This document shows, piece by piece, positions 10,395 through 22,344 of a stretch of 64,000 bases of DNA. A program made the position numbers and the translations under genes. How positions within the stretch are numbered: the stretch's first letter is position 1; every line of letters begins with the position of its first letter. Below the pieces are notes generated by a model that saw nothing but the letters and a program-made list of their open reading frames with translations, had not been told where the DNA came from and searched no databases. The stretch covers positions 74,979,180 to 75,043,179 of the forward strand of contig OX578152.1 in NCBI GenBank assembly GCA_951213105.1, in the 5' to 3' direction. The DNA comes from Amaurobius ferox (taxonomy: Eukaryota > Arthropoda > Arachnida > Araneae > Amaurobiidae).

Positions 10395-12120
10395 CTTTTC
10401 TGATCGAGGTTTAATCTCAAGGTTTATAGATACTATGTGGCTAGAAATAAAACCGTGGGGCGCAATTAAAGGAATTGTATTTGGACATTTCCAGAATTTT
10501 AAGGAACAACAGAAGTGATAACATAGAAATGTCATATATAGGGATGACAGATTGTTAAATCAATATTGTCAAAGGAAAATTTAAATGAATTGAATATAAT
10601 AATTCTTTTCTTTTGCACGAGTGAATCCATGCAGCCCGTAAGACTTTGGATTTTGGAATCATATGAAACCAAACAAAGTTTTCTCATCATTACGGCAAAT
10701 AGCAATTGCGCAACACGGAATCCCACTTTACAAATGCAGCACTTTTTCAGATAATACAGGAAAACAAGTTTGAAAATGATTTACCATTATTATAGCTCAC
10801 GGAAGATCCACGCGAAAGAATGTTCGAAAATAGCCTTTCGCCACTCTGACGTCACAACCTTGCTCCCCTTCCAGTAGACTGCTCCGTCTCCTCGGATGGG
10901 TCAACCTGTAGTAATATTTATAAACCTTGGCTACGTAGTACGTACTTGCCTATGCAATTTTTCACTCTCTCAACCTGAACCAAATATTCACGGAATATTT
11001 TGAAATATCTGAAGGTGGACAACGTCACCAACTTTTCCCCCATCCTTATCGGTGAGTAGGTGCACGCATTGACTCTGCTGCGCACAATAACATCGACAAA
11101 CACCATTTAACATCGTAATATAATTATTTTTCGTTTTTGCTAAAAATCACGTTTTCGCGGTTTGTGCATGTTTAAAAGATTTCGAAACATACATTTGCAT
11201 CGGCATCTCAAATTTAAAAATACTCGGCAAGATAATACTTTATACTGTTTAAGTTAAATATGGATGACTCGTAAAATGATAATATTTAGATTTATGTTTA
11301 AAGTGCAATCGTAAAAAAATATCCTGAAATTGTATATATTCTGTCATATTGCTTCTCCGAGCGATTTTAAAGTAATGTATTGCATAGACAATAAATGATT
11401 TTATGCTATACTTAAATTCAAATGTTCGAATAAAAGCGTATTTTGAGCAGTATTTGAATTTTTATTCGGAAGAGCGCCGTTCTTACGCTCACCACTTTAT
11501 AACTAAAATTGTTCATGTTATTCATAAAACGCAATCCCGTTGCATTATATGAAACAAATACCAAAGTACTATAGTATAAAAAAAAATTGGTTTAGCTCTT
11601 TATACAGTGGAAGATTTCGAATCAAAACGCTCAGTTTATATAAATTTGTATATCAATTTTATATTTATGGTATTCCGTATGCATCCATGTTCCATTTGAA
11701 TATATAGAGATATGCTAATATAAATGTTGGCATTCTTGTTTATATGTTGCCATTAACAAACGTATAGTTAAAATTTGAAATTACCTCTGGTTAACTATTT
11801 TAGACGCCATAGAATGTAGCTCAATTCAAAATCATTATATGAGATTATTCAGAAGCATAATATGCCAACTGTATGATGGAAATATAATTTTCCGTCACCT
11901 GTGAAATTAACTTAATTTCGGCTCAGTTCGACTTCCCCATACCAGAAACCATTTTAAGTAGCTTGTTATTTTCTTTTTCAATATTTGCAACAAAAAAAGA
12001 AAAATCTGTATTGTTCGTCCAAATGATCATAATTATAGCATGTTACCCTTCATTTTAAACGGCTTGAAGAAATCTTTCGATTGATCAAAAATATAACATT
12101 GTAACCCTCGGGAGGTTAAC
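10395..12120. other. Unassigned AT-rich DNA
   Basis: I see no gene or clear repeat. Overlapping frames on both strands at 10532-10754 carry no known motif. Confidence 0.5.
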
Positions 12121-12123
12121 TTG

Positions 12124-12183
12124 CCCACCCCCACCCCACCGCACACACACACACGCACACACACACACACGCACACACACACG
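12124..12183. repeat. (CA)n microsatellite with C-rich head
   Basis: CCCACCCC leads into interrupted CA repeats containing several GCACAC units. Confidence 0.9.
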
Positions 12184-12359
12184 ATGGGCCTAATGATGTC
12201 ATGAGCACAAAAATTATATCGCGGCTAGTTTTCACTATAATGGTTGAAACTGTTAAATTTCGTGATCATTGAGCCATGTGTAACACTTTTATGCATAATT
12301 ATGTCAAATTTTGTCCCTATGCTGCCATGTTGAAAAAATATATAATTTCGAATAAATTT

Positions 12360-12640
12360 TGAAATTTTTGCTCGAATTTCTTAAAATTCTATCCAGTTCT
12401 AGGTTTATGATAACAAAGCTGGATTCAAAAGTTTCGTGAAAATCCATTAATATTTGTCATTGCTATTTTGTACATATAAGAATCGACCACAGACAGGCAA
12501 CAGACAAACAGACAGGCATCACTATAAAAATAGTTAAAACGTGTTCAGGAGGTCCCAAAACATATATTGGCATCAAAATCTCAATCGAAAATTTTCGTGA
12601 AAACAATATACTATATTCTATGAGAAAGTAAAAATTGTTT
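12360..12640. repeat. Decayed interspersed repeat with CAGACAGGCA run
   Basis: GACAGGCAACAGACAAACAGACAGGCAT sits between AT-rich flanks, as the CTGT/GACA runs do in the HINE copies and in the 36.7/57.5-kb repeat. No specific family is assigned. Confidence 0.35.
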
Positions 12641-12726
12641 ACAAGCAACTCATGATGTTTCCTATATAATGTAATTATTTTTTTATTCATAGCTGTGGCA
12701 ACCGAAAAAGAAAGATACTTAAAGTT

Positions 12727-13655
12727 ACACCATTAATTATTAAATTCATTATTTTTAATCACATTAACATTGCCGTAAATTCATATATAGTGGAATTAAC
12801 ATTAAAACGTACATTGCTCGTTGTTGTGCCGCAATAAACCCTCCAATTATTTTAACTTAAGTGTGAGTCCTGTAAAGGAATTCATTAATCATTATTAAAA
12901 GATTAGACTATTTAAACTTAACAATATCATTTATTAACAACATCAACTTATCAATAACATCAATTTTCATTAGTATCAATTTTCATTTAATTATTTTAGC
13001 GAGGGGACATATGCGACTAGAATTATTAGTTTTACGATGGTGTCTAGGACCGGTAACAATCAGAGCACATACCTTCCAGTTTAATCTTGGGCTTATCATC
13101 TCTCCAAGGTTTGCATCACTCTTGCCACAACTCTGGGGTGTGTGGCTCCTACTCGTACTAAAATGCACTTGCACATAGATTACCTCTACGGGACACTCAA
13201 CAACTACTCGTACTTTAAGTCAAAATTCGTGATTATTTTCTTTTCATATCTGATCTCCATTTCTGCTCCTCGTTGTCTTTCGTATGCTACTGCACTCTCA
13301 TTTTGTCTATAACTGAAACTCGTGTATTTCGTCCACAACGGGGGTGTGTGTGGCTCAGAACTCTAATTTCTTTCCCCTGATCCAAGCTGTGGTTCCTTCG
13401 GCGGCGGGGGGGGGGGTAGCTCCGCCCTTCTTCCCCTTGGCGCTCATTGGTTCTTCTCAACCCAATAGCATCATTTCGCATTTAGAAAGGCCCCTCTCAG
13501 CCCCTTTGGTCTTGCACACCTACGTTTATAGTCCTTTTGACCTTAAAGTTCAAGTCCTCATAAACCCCGTCGCCAGCCAGACTGCACGCTTTGTTCGGCG
13601 TTCTGGCCACCATAAATACTCAAATAAAAGTGTCTCATGTGAGAACAATTTCTGG
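12727..13655 (+). repeat. Left arm of large inverted repeat
   Basis: This ~0.93-kb arm is the reverse complement, with indels, of 14458-15470. Markers include GTGGAATTAACATT, GTTGTGCCGCAATAAACCC, GCGAGGGGACATATGCGACT and AAATAAAAGTGTCTCATG at the inner end. It contains a G run near 13408 and a 123-residue frame (13344-13715) with no recognised domain. It may be a TIR of an unknown transposon, or two inverted copies of one repeat such as an LTR; no target duplication or primer-binding site was confirmed. Confidence 0.85.
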
Positions 13656-14457
13656 TCTCACATATCTCCCCACAGACAACAAAAAACAAAGCAAAAAAAA
13701 ATTCAACAACAATAGAGTTCGAAAAAAGTTCAATTCAGATGCCACTTTTTAATTGGCATTTTTCACTTTCTTGGGGACAAAGTTCGTCCAGAATTAGTTC
13801 AACAGTCTTGCTGTAACACAAAAGTTTTTTAGCATATTATATACACTAAATAAACATAAGTTATGTACTCATGAACTCTACCAGGTCCAGCTTTCAATTG
13901 AAGCTAAATTAAATTTTGACTATTTAAATTATTTTAAAACATATGCACATTCACTTTGAAATGTTACACACTACTATCTACTTTTATATTTTTACACCAT
14001 TACACACTTTTTTTTGTACAATTACACAGTATACTATTTTTTCCACCAAATTCTTTTCATACTTCATTAATTTCCATAATTGATAACTTCATCACATGTA
14101 TAACATTTTTGCTTAACCTTGATACTGGTACATACTTATTATATAACAATCAAACATTTTTTTTTTAATTCACATACTGTCACATCAGCCTCTTTAAGTA
14201 ACCTTAACTTTCTTTTAACTTTGTCTTTGGGAATGACACATTTTGACGTTTCCCTTTAATAGGCCATCTTGGCCCAGAATGTAAACAAACAACAACAACC
14301 CCCTGCACTTGATGACAGTTACTGATTGATCATTTTCAAAAAGATCATTAGAAGAACCCTTCTTAAAGACCCCTTTTTACCCAAGCTTCGCTACCGGAAA
14401 TGCGTACCGGAAATGTTCAAATCTCCTATCCGACACTAGGAAAGTGACCAGTTAACT
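13656..14457. other. Spacer between the inverted-repeat arms
   Basis: About 0.8 kb of AT-rich DNA contains A- and T-homopolymers but no transposase, reverse transcriptase or integrase motif. Confidence 0.6.
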
Positions 14458-15470
14458 AAAAATTGTTCTCACATGAGACACTTTTATTTGAGTATTTATG
14501 GTGGCCAGAACGCCGAACAAAGCGTGCAGACTGGCTGGCACCGAAGTTTATGAGGACTGGAACTTTTAAGTCAAAAGGACTATAAATTTAGGTGTGCAAG
14601 ACCAAAGGGGCTGAGAGGGGCCATACTATATGTGAAATGATGCCATTGGGTTGAGAAGAGCCAATGAGCGCCAAGGGGAAGAAGGGCGGAGCTACCCCCC
14701 CCCCCACCACCACCACCAAAGGAACCACAGCTTGGATGAGAGGAAAAAATTAGTGTTCGGAGCCACACACCCCAGAGTTGTGGACGAAATACACGAGTTT
14801 CAGTTATAGACAAAATGAGAGTGCAGTAGCATACGAAAGACAACGAGGAGCAGAAATGGAAATCAGACATGAAAAGAAAATAATCACGAATTTAGACTTA
14901 AAGTACGAGTAGTTGTTGAGTGTCCCGTAGAGGTAATCTATGTGCAAGTGCATTACAGTACGAGTAAGAGCCACACACCCCAGAGTTGTCCTTCCCGGCC
15001 GTCCAAATAGATACTCCAAGTCCTCTGGACGAGTCGGACGACCTGGGCTTTCACACCCCAGAGTTGTGGCAAGAGTGATGCAAACCTTGGAGAGATGATA
15101 AGCCCAAGATTAAACTGGAAGGTATGTGCTCTGATTGTTACCGGTCCTAGACACCATCGTAAAACTAATAATTCTAGTCGCATATGTCCCCTCGCTAAAA
15201 TAATTAAATGAAAATTGATACTAGTGAAAATTGATGTTATTGATAAGTTGATGTTGTTAAAAAATGATATTGTTTAAGTTTTAAATAGTCTAATCTTTTT
15301 ATAATAATGATTAATGAATTCCTTTACTGGACTCACACTTAAGTTAAAAATAATTGGAGGGTTTATTGCGGCACAACAACGAGCGATGTACGATTTAAAA
15401 TGTTAATTCCACTTTATGAGATCAACGGCCATGTCTTTAATAATTAATTTTATTATAATTTAAACTTATA
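14458..15470 (-). repeat. Right arm of large inverted repeat
   Basis: The arm mirrors 12727-13655 and is longer by a ~76-bp block (about 14988-15062) bounded by two copies of CACACCCCAGAGTTG. The left arm has a single copy of that phrase at the same place, as expected if it lost the block by recombination between the short direct repeats. Part of the block matches 876-925. Confidence 0.85.
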
Positions 15471-16071
15471 ATTAAAATGATAAATTTTATTAGTCGTGCA
15501 ACAATAGCCATACAATCATGTGCAACATCCACGGCACATGACTTTCGGCATTTAAGTTTTTCGTAAAAATGGAACACAATGTTTGCCACTAGTATTAAGC
15601 CTCGCGTCCACTAAAGCAGTGTCACCAATTCAGATAAAACATGAGCTGAAGTAAGTAAATAAATTTATTTTGAATTCATCATATTTAATTAAAAGTAAAC
15701 AGCTTTGAGAACTTTTTGTACTTTTGAACGAAAATTTAAACACCTAATATATGTGAAATTAATACGTATGATTTTAAAAACCTCTTTAATCACGTGGACA
15801 TGGATTATACAAAGTCATACTACAATATATGAAACACATTCTAATAATTCGGAGCTTTCTATACCAAAATTTAAAACTCTATTAAAATCCATCCTCTACA
15901 ACAAATACTAATCCCAAGATACTTCCATATACAAACTAAAATATGACATTCACCAAGGATGAATCGCCTCAACTATGTTGGCTATTTTATACTTACATTA
16001 TAGTGAAATTAAGCATTCCTTGAATAATCATCTCATGTTTCACTTCGTGTGCAATAAAAACATTTACAGAT
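15471..16071. other. Unassigned AT-rich DNA before the satellite
   Basis: No recognised feature. The 68-residue frame at 15705 lacks motifs. Confidence 0.4.
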
Positions 16072-18500
16072 ACGTTAAAAGTTCAAAGAATTAAAATGTA
16101 TTACAAAAGGTAACGACATATTGAATTTGGACTTTCCAGCTGTTCCTGTTCTCGTGTTATTCCCTCCAAAACGAGTACCTTTTTATAGCGAGCTGAGGAC
16201 GGGCCAGCCCGATGAGATTAAAAATCCAAAGAATTAAAATATACCACAAAAGGTAACGACATATTGAATTTGGACTTTCTAGCTGTTCCTGTTCTCGTGT
16301 TATTCCCTCCAAAACGAGTACCTTTTTATAGCGAGCTGAGGACGGGCCAGCCCGATGAGATTAAAAATCCAAAGAATTGAAATATACCACAAAAGGTAAG
16401 GACATATTGAATTTGGACTTTCTAGCTGTTCCTGTTCTCGTGTTATTCCCTCCAAAACGAGTACCTTTTTACAGCGAGCTGAGGACGGGCCAGCCCGATA
16501 AGATTAAAAATCCAAAGAATTAAAATATACCACAAAAGGTAACGACATATTGAATTTGGACTTTCTAGCTGTTCCTGTTCTCGTGTTATTCCCTCCAAAA
16601 CGAGTACCTTTTTATAGCGAGCTGAGGACGGGCCAGCCCGATAAGATTAAAAATCCAAAGAATTAAAATATACCACAAAAGGTAACGACATATTGAATTT
16701 GGACTTTCTAGCTGTTCCTGTTCTCGTGTTATTCCCTCCACAACGAGTACCTTTTTATAGCGAGCTGAGGACGGGCCAGCCCGATAAGATTAAAAATCCA
16801 AAGAATTAAAATATACCACAAAAGGTAACGACATATTGAATTTGGACTTTCTAGCTGTTCCTGTTCTCGTGTTATTCCCTCTAAAACGAGTACCTTTTTA
16901 TAGCGAGCTGAGGACAGGCCAGCCCGATAAGATTAAAAATCCAAAGAATTAAAATATACCACAAAAGGTAACGACATATTGAATTTGGACTTTCTAGCTG
17001 TTCCTGTTCTCGTGTTATTCCCTCCAAAACGAGTACCTTTTTATAGCGAGCTGAGGACGGGCCAGCCCGATGAGATTAAAAATCCAAAGAATTAAAATAT
17101 ACCACAAAAGGTAACGACATATTGAATTTGGACTTTCTAGCTGTTCCTGTTCTCGTGTTATTCCCTCTAAAACGAGTACCTTTTTATAGCGAGCTGAGGA
17201 CGGGCCAGCCCGATGAGATTAAAAATCCAAAGAATTAAAATATACCACAAAAGGTAACGACATATTGAATTTGGACTTTCTAGCTGTTCCTGTTCTCGTG
17301 TTATTCCCTCCAAAACGAGTACCTTTTTATAGCGAGCTGAGGACGGGCCAGCCCGATAAGATTAAAAATCCAAAGAATTAAAATATACCACAAAAGGTAA
17401 CGACATATTGAATTTGGACTTTCTAGCTGTTCCTGTTCTCGTGTTATTCCCTCTAAAACGAGTACCTTTTTATAGCGAGCTGAGGACAGGCCAGCCCGAT
17501 AAGATTAAAAATCCAAAGAATTAAAATATACCACAAAAGGTAACGACATATTGAATTTGGACTTTCTAGCTGTTCCTGTTCTCGTGTTATTCCCTCCAAA
17601 ACGAGTACCTTTTTATAGCGAGCTGAGGACGGGCCAGCCCGATGAGATTAAAAATCCAAAGAATTAAAATATACCACAAAAGGTAACGACATATTGAATT
17701 TGGACTTTCTAGCTGTTCCTGTTCTCGTGTTATTCCCTCCAAAACGAGTACCTTTTTATAGCGAGCTGAGGACGGGCCAGCCCGATGAGATTAAAAATCC
17801 AAAGAATTGAAATATACCACAAAAGGTAAGGACATATTGAATTTGGACTTTCTAGCTGTTCCTGTTCTCGTGTTATTCCCTCCAAAACGAGTACCTTTTT
17901 ATAGCGAGCTGAGGACGGGCCAGCCCGATAAGATTAAAAATCCAAAGAATTAAAATATACCACAAAAGGTAACGACATATTGAATTTGGACTTTCTAGCT
18001 GTTCCTGTTCTCGTGTTATTCCCTCCAAAACGAGTACCTTTTTATAGCGAGCTGAGGACGGGCCAGCCCGATGAGATTAAAAATCCAAAGAATTAAAATA
18101 TACCACAAAAGGTAACGACATATTGAATTTGGACTTTCTAGCTGTTCCTGTTCTCGTGTTATTCCCTCTAAAACGAGTACCTTTTTATAGCGAGCTGAGG
18201 ACGGGCCAGCCCGATAAGATTAAAAATCCAAAGAATTAAAATATACCACAAAAAGGTAACGACATATTAAATTTGGACTTTCTAGCTGCTCCGGTTTTTG
18301 AATTATTCCCCCAGAAGCGAGTACGTTTCTATAGCAGACTGAGGATGAGTCAGCCCCGAAAAGGTTATAATTCAAAGAAGAAAAAAATACCACAAAATAC
18401 AACGACAAACTAAATTTCAACTTTCTAACCTTTCTGCTTCTCGAATTATTTCCAAAACATGAGTATATTCCGATAGCGAGACAAGGCAGGCAAGTTTCTT
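16072..18500 (+). repeat. 143-bp satellite array, 15 close units plus 2 diverged
   Basis: The phrase GGTAACGACATATTG recurs every 143 bp from about 16108 to 18110, and at 18254 after a one-base insertion. A more diverged unit follows at about 18400. Each unit carries CGGGC-CA-GCCCG, a small GC-rich dyad in AT-rich DNA. Variant sites (CCCTCC/CCCTCT, GATGAG/GATAAG, GACGGG/GACAGG, TAACG/TAAGG) show that runs of units, not only single units, were duplicated. Divergence at the right edge is typical of an array margin. Confidence 0.95.
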
Positions 18501-18688
18501 TCAATCAAAGCTACTGAGATCTTTATTAACAGATAAATAACTGGTCTAAATTAACTGATCCGAGTGCTCTTCTAAACAGATGCTACTTACAAATCCCAAC
18601 TGTTCTTACTTAGCATTCACCGAAATAAAAATTTAGCTACGTCTGTTTGCGTAGTTAGCAAAGCAGAAGCACTCATTTAACAGTTTAA
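18501..18688. other. Unassigned short spacer
   Basis: Nothing recognisable lies between the satellite and the HINE copy. Confidence 0.4.
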
Positions 18689-19480
18689 AAAAATCTGATG
18701 TAGGCAGCACATGACTTTCCCTGCAGACCTATATCCACGTTCTCTTCATTTTTATTAAATTTAATTCATTTTTAATTCAATTTTCGCTCTCATTTGATAA
18801 GTGGACTTATTTTCAAAGGTGGCGTAGAGAAAATATGAAAAAATTAAAATATCTCGAGAACGGCTAGTTCTAGTGTAATGGTGTTGGTTTTATTATTTTC
18901 TTCGCTAAAAATTACGTATTAAACAAGCATTTAATGGATATATTTGAGCATACGTAGTGTTTTATTTTAAATTTTGGCGATTTTTGAGGGCCATTTTGCA
19001 AAAAAATGCAGATTACTTTTTCCGAATCCTACTAAAATCCAATCAGCACCAGGGTTTCCCACAAGTCACTTATCAACAGAATTTTATGAAATTCAGTCCA
19101 TTAGTTTTTCAACTAGAGTGGATACAAGCTTTTGCGGTCATTTCGCAAAAAATGCGGGTTCTTTTATCCCAAATCGTACCCAAAATTAATCAGCACCAGA
19201 TTCGCCCACAAGTGACTTACCTACCAAATTTTATGAAATTCGGTCCATTAGTTTTTGAGTTAGACTGAATACAAAATCTGCACAGACAGACACACAGACA
19301 CACAAACACACACACATACGTCACGCTAAAAATAGTTTTTTTCGTATTCTAGAGGTCTCAAAACGTGTAGATCCGTCGAAAACTCGTCCGAGAGTTTTCA
19401 TGTCTAAAATCCGTCGAGTTGCGATTTTAGACATGATTCCAATACTTTCCCTATACATTACCATGTATTGCAGGGAAAGT
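18689..19480 (-). mobile_element. HINE-like element, family 1, minus-strand copy
   Basis: Read on the minus strand, it starts ACTTTCCCTGCAATACATGG and ends GCAGGGAAAGTCATGTGCTG, then the terminal hairpin (one base altered) and an ATTTTT run. Two internal ~150-bp units are present. A short internal duplication near 19380-19435 repeats the region around GTCGAAAACTCG. Confidence 0.7.
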
Positions 19481-19728
19481 AAAAAAAAACAGGTTAAAAT
19501 TTATGAATCTGCTTCGTTCGCAATGTATTTGTTTTTATAGATAACTTGTTTCGGCATACGGCTGCCACAAATTAACATTTTGTTTTCTCAAGCTATTTAC
19601 GCTTTGATATAATTATTTGGCGTTGAGAAGAGAGTGGCGCGGAAAAGGTTTGTTAATTTGGTCTGAGAATAAGGTTGGCGCGAAAAAATTGGCATCATAG
19701 TGTCATGTTAGTGTTAAGATACATTATT

Positions 19729-19855
19729 ACTTTCCTTATATACATAATGTATAAGGAAAGTATTGTGACGGGGTCGAAAATTCGAATTCGAGTTTTCGAC
19801 GGGAGAGCACGTTTCAAGCATCCCTGATCACGAATCAAACATTTTTGAAGTGATG

Positions 19856-19951
<96 letters not shown>

Positions 19952-20742
19952 AGTGGGTCTGTGGAAACGATAACTGACGAACGAATTGACCGATTTGAAC
20001 CAAATTTGGTACAAATCACAATCCGTAAACCCTGGAAGCCTATTGTTTTTATACGCAATCGAATGTTCAGAACCCCTCTAAATTTTCGAATGAAATTTTG
20101 AAAAAATCGTCAAAAAATCAAAACCACTAATAAAGTTACGCAAATAGACATTTCTTATGTAATTTTTCATTAGAAAACGATTGACATAAATTTTAGAACG
20201 CTAACATGAACCGTTCTCGAGATATTGTACATTTTTCAAAAAAAAATATCAAAAAGTCATATAAAATAAAAAAAAATATATTTCCTATTGAAAAACATGT
20301 TCACTTTTCATATGTAATACCATGCGATAAATTGGGTGACCTCATTCTCGTGGATCTAGCTAGTTCCATTCGTGAAAAAAATATACTCTGAGTAATACTT
20401 TTGTATTTGAACGCCAATAGTCATTTATCTGCTGTAAGAATAACTTATTTCTTAGTGCATAACGCTTGGCGAGATTTAGGCGACGAACTTGGCGGAATGT
20501 CGCGAATGTGGCGGAATGTGGCGGCTTGGCGACTTTTTGAAATGTTGCCAAATGAACGAAAATCTCGCTAAATGGATAAAAATGACGCTAAATTAATGAA
20601 AATGGCGACTAATTGTCGAAAATTCAATGTCTTGGAAAGAATATTAGTATCTACTATAAGAAAAACCTATTTTTTTACTGTAAAAGTAGTAAATTCATTA
20701 CATTATATAAGGAAAGTCATGTGTTGCCCACATCAGATTTTT
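19729..20742 (+). mobile_element. HINE-like element, family 2
   Basis: The 5' end ACTTTCCTTATATACAT is self-complementary to ATGTATAAGGAAAGT. The 3' end TATAAGGAAAGTCATGTGTTG, then the hairpin and CAGATTTTT, is shared with family 1, while the interior is unrelated apart from the GAGTTTTCGACGG box. A long GT tract lies near the 5' end. A GGCGA-rich stretch at about 20470-20600 repeats the motif family around CTTGGCGAC. Confidence 0.65.
19859..19950. repeat. (GT)46 microsatellite
   Basis: An uninterrupted GT tract sits at the same position as the interrupted tract in the sister copy (about 59025-59112). Confidence 0.98.
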
Positions 20743-21184
20743 AGGTTTTCATCCAGATAATAACTTGGCGCTAAGATACAGACGGACGGGGTGTTTTGTT
20801 AACGACAATAGTTCGTTGAAGACTTATTAGTCGTCCAGGTTAGCACTAAATTTATACGTTTGGGTCAATTACGAGCGGATAAAAGAACAAATGCCCGGAT
20901 GACTTCAGAAAAATTTCCACGAATGAAAATTCCGCAGCGCAGACGACGTTTCTAGCAGTGTTTTGCGGAGTCTTGTCATTAGTAATAATCGTATCGTGTG
21001 CCATGTTTTCATGTTTTAAACTTGTCTGTAGAATAAATAAAATACCGGATTTTTACATGTTTCTAAAATGTTTGATAATTTTGAGCAAGATCTTATGCAG
21101 TGCTCATCTGGATATAATTTTTGTGGATAATAATTAAAGTGGTATCACGTGTACTTCAATATTAAAGCATAAAATTAAAGGCAC
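20743..21184. other. Unassigned AT-rich DNA
   Basis: No feature recognised. Confidence 0.4.
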
Positions 21185-21250
21185 AAATCATAGATAAGAA
21201 GGTCACTTAATCAAATAAAAACCATCCTATAAGAGGTACAAATATTAAAT

Positions 21251-21296
21251 GGCCATAGCACTTTCGGGCATCACCATACCCTTCATCAGTGGCTAT
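21251..21296 (-). ncRNA. Hammerhead-ribozyme-like motif in a decayed repeat
   Basis: On the minus strand the order is GCCA, CTGATGA, an A, a 6-bp helix (GGGTAT/ATGCCC, one G-T pair, loop GGTG), GAAA, GTGC, TA and TGGC. This fits a type I hammerhead: helix I from GCCA/TGGC, helix II, the two core boxes, a minimal helix III and a UA cleavage step. The hexamer AGTGCT can pair with a second copy through G-U pairs. The surrounding 21190-21300 aligns with 45990-46107. An extra A between the core and helix II, and a helix III with no loop, depart from the textbook form, so activity is unproven. Penelope-like elements and retrozymes are the known carriers of such motifs. Confidence 0.5.
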
Positions 21297-21300
21297 ACGA

Positions 21301-22344
21301 AAAATTGCCGTGGAAACAAGCTTATAATCAACCAAATCGGCTGACAGAATTTGCATAAGTCAGCTATGGAATAATGGTAATTAATGGTATTATAAACAAG
21401 CTATTAAAGATTAAACAATTACAAAATTACAATAAAAAGTGTTGTAAATGGAAGATTTAAAATTTAAACAAGTATTAAATTCAAATACAAAGAAAAGACA
21501 ATGAAACATGCTCAAATTTCCGCCGAAATTTGGGGGATAGTTTATTATATAATTTGTTGATATCATCGGATGTTGGATTTGTTGATATTATGGATTAATT
21601 AATTGCGTGCAGTTTAAAAAGCTTTTATTGACACAAAAAGTGATAGAATCGTTATATAAGAGTTGTTATTCGAAACTCTAAAAAAATTCAGCTCCATATT
21701 CTTCATTTACCGTATCTACTTATTTTTCGTTCATGACTTTTAATATATCAAAAGGCATATAATGTATTATGGCTTGATGCTAAGTGTATTTTTCTTGTGA
21801 AACTATAAAAACAATTAAAATACACTTGTGTTCTATAAAAACAATAGTAATTTTGTCGTTGCCTGATGAATGATCTCATAAAAAAAAACATTTTATTATA
21901 CAGGATTTAAATTTCTGGTTCATTTTCCTTAACATTACGTTCTTTGGACATGAGTGTATCATGTCTATGTGGTATTTTATATTTCATGTTTATGTGGTAT
22001 TTTATATTCTATTATTGAATTTTATCCTATTTGTTTTTTTTTTCTCTGTTATTCCGTTGTTGGGCACAGATTGCATAATATTTTAACCACGTGTTTTTAT
22101 GCAATCATAGAAACAACGGATTTTAGTATATCTGTCTAGAATGTGCCCCTGAAGACGTTTCTGGCAGATATACTATTCTTTAATATGTTTTCCTTGTCCT
22201 GGCCTCTCCGTGCTCTACTTTTTCGGCCCTTCCTCGTTGCTTTTTGCTTTTCACAACACGCTTTATTTTGCTCGCGGTTTGATACTGTGGTTACTGATTC
22301 ACACTCTTGCACTTTAGTTTTTGTTATTTTAATTTATATATATA
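21301..22344. other. Unassigned AT-rich DNA
   Basis: Short open frames at 21954 and 22143 have no recognised domains. Confidence 0.4.

Noticed and set aside
10186..10518. Coding gene of 110 residues
   Set aside because: It starts in a SINE fragment and crosses two palindromes; no domain is recognisable.
13344..13715. Coding gene of 123 residues
   Set aside because: It lies in an inverted-repeat arm, crosses a G homopolymer, and the mirror arm does not keep the frame.
12727..15470. Complete LTR retrotransposon
   Set aside because: The arms are inverted, not direct, and the spacer has no protease, reverse transcriptase or integrase motif.
19828..20101. Proteins with poly-TH or poly-VC tracts
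   Set aside because: These are translations of the GT microsatellite on both strands.
21841..21880. Another hammerhead motif at GCCTGATGAATGATC
   Set aside because: CTGATGA is present but no helix II or GAAA follows at the right distance.
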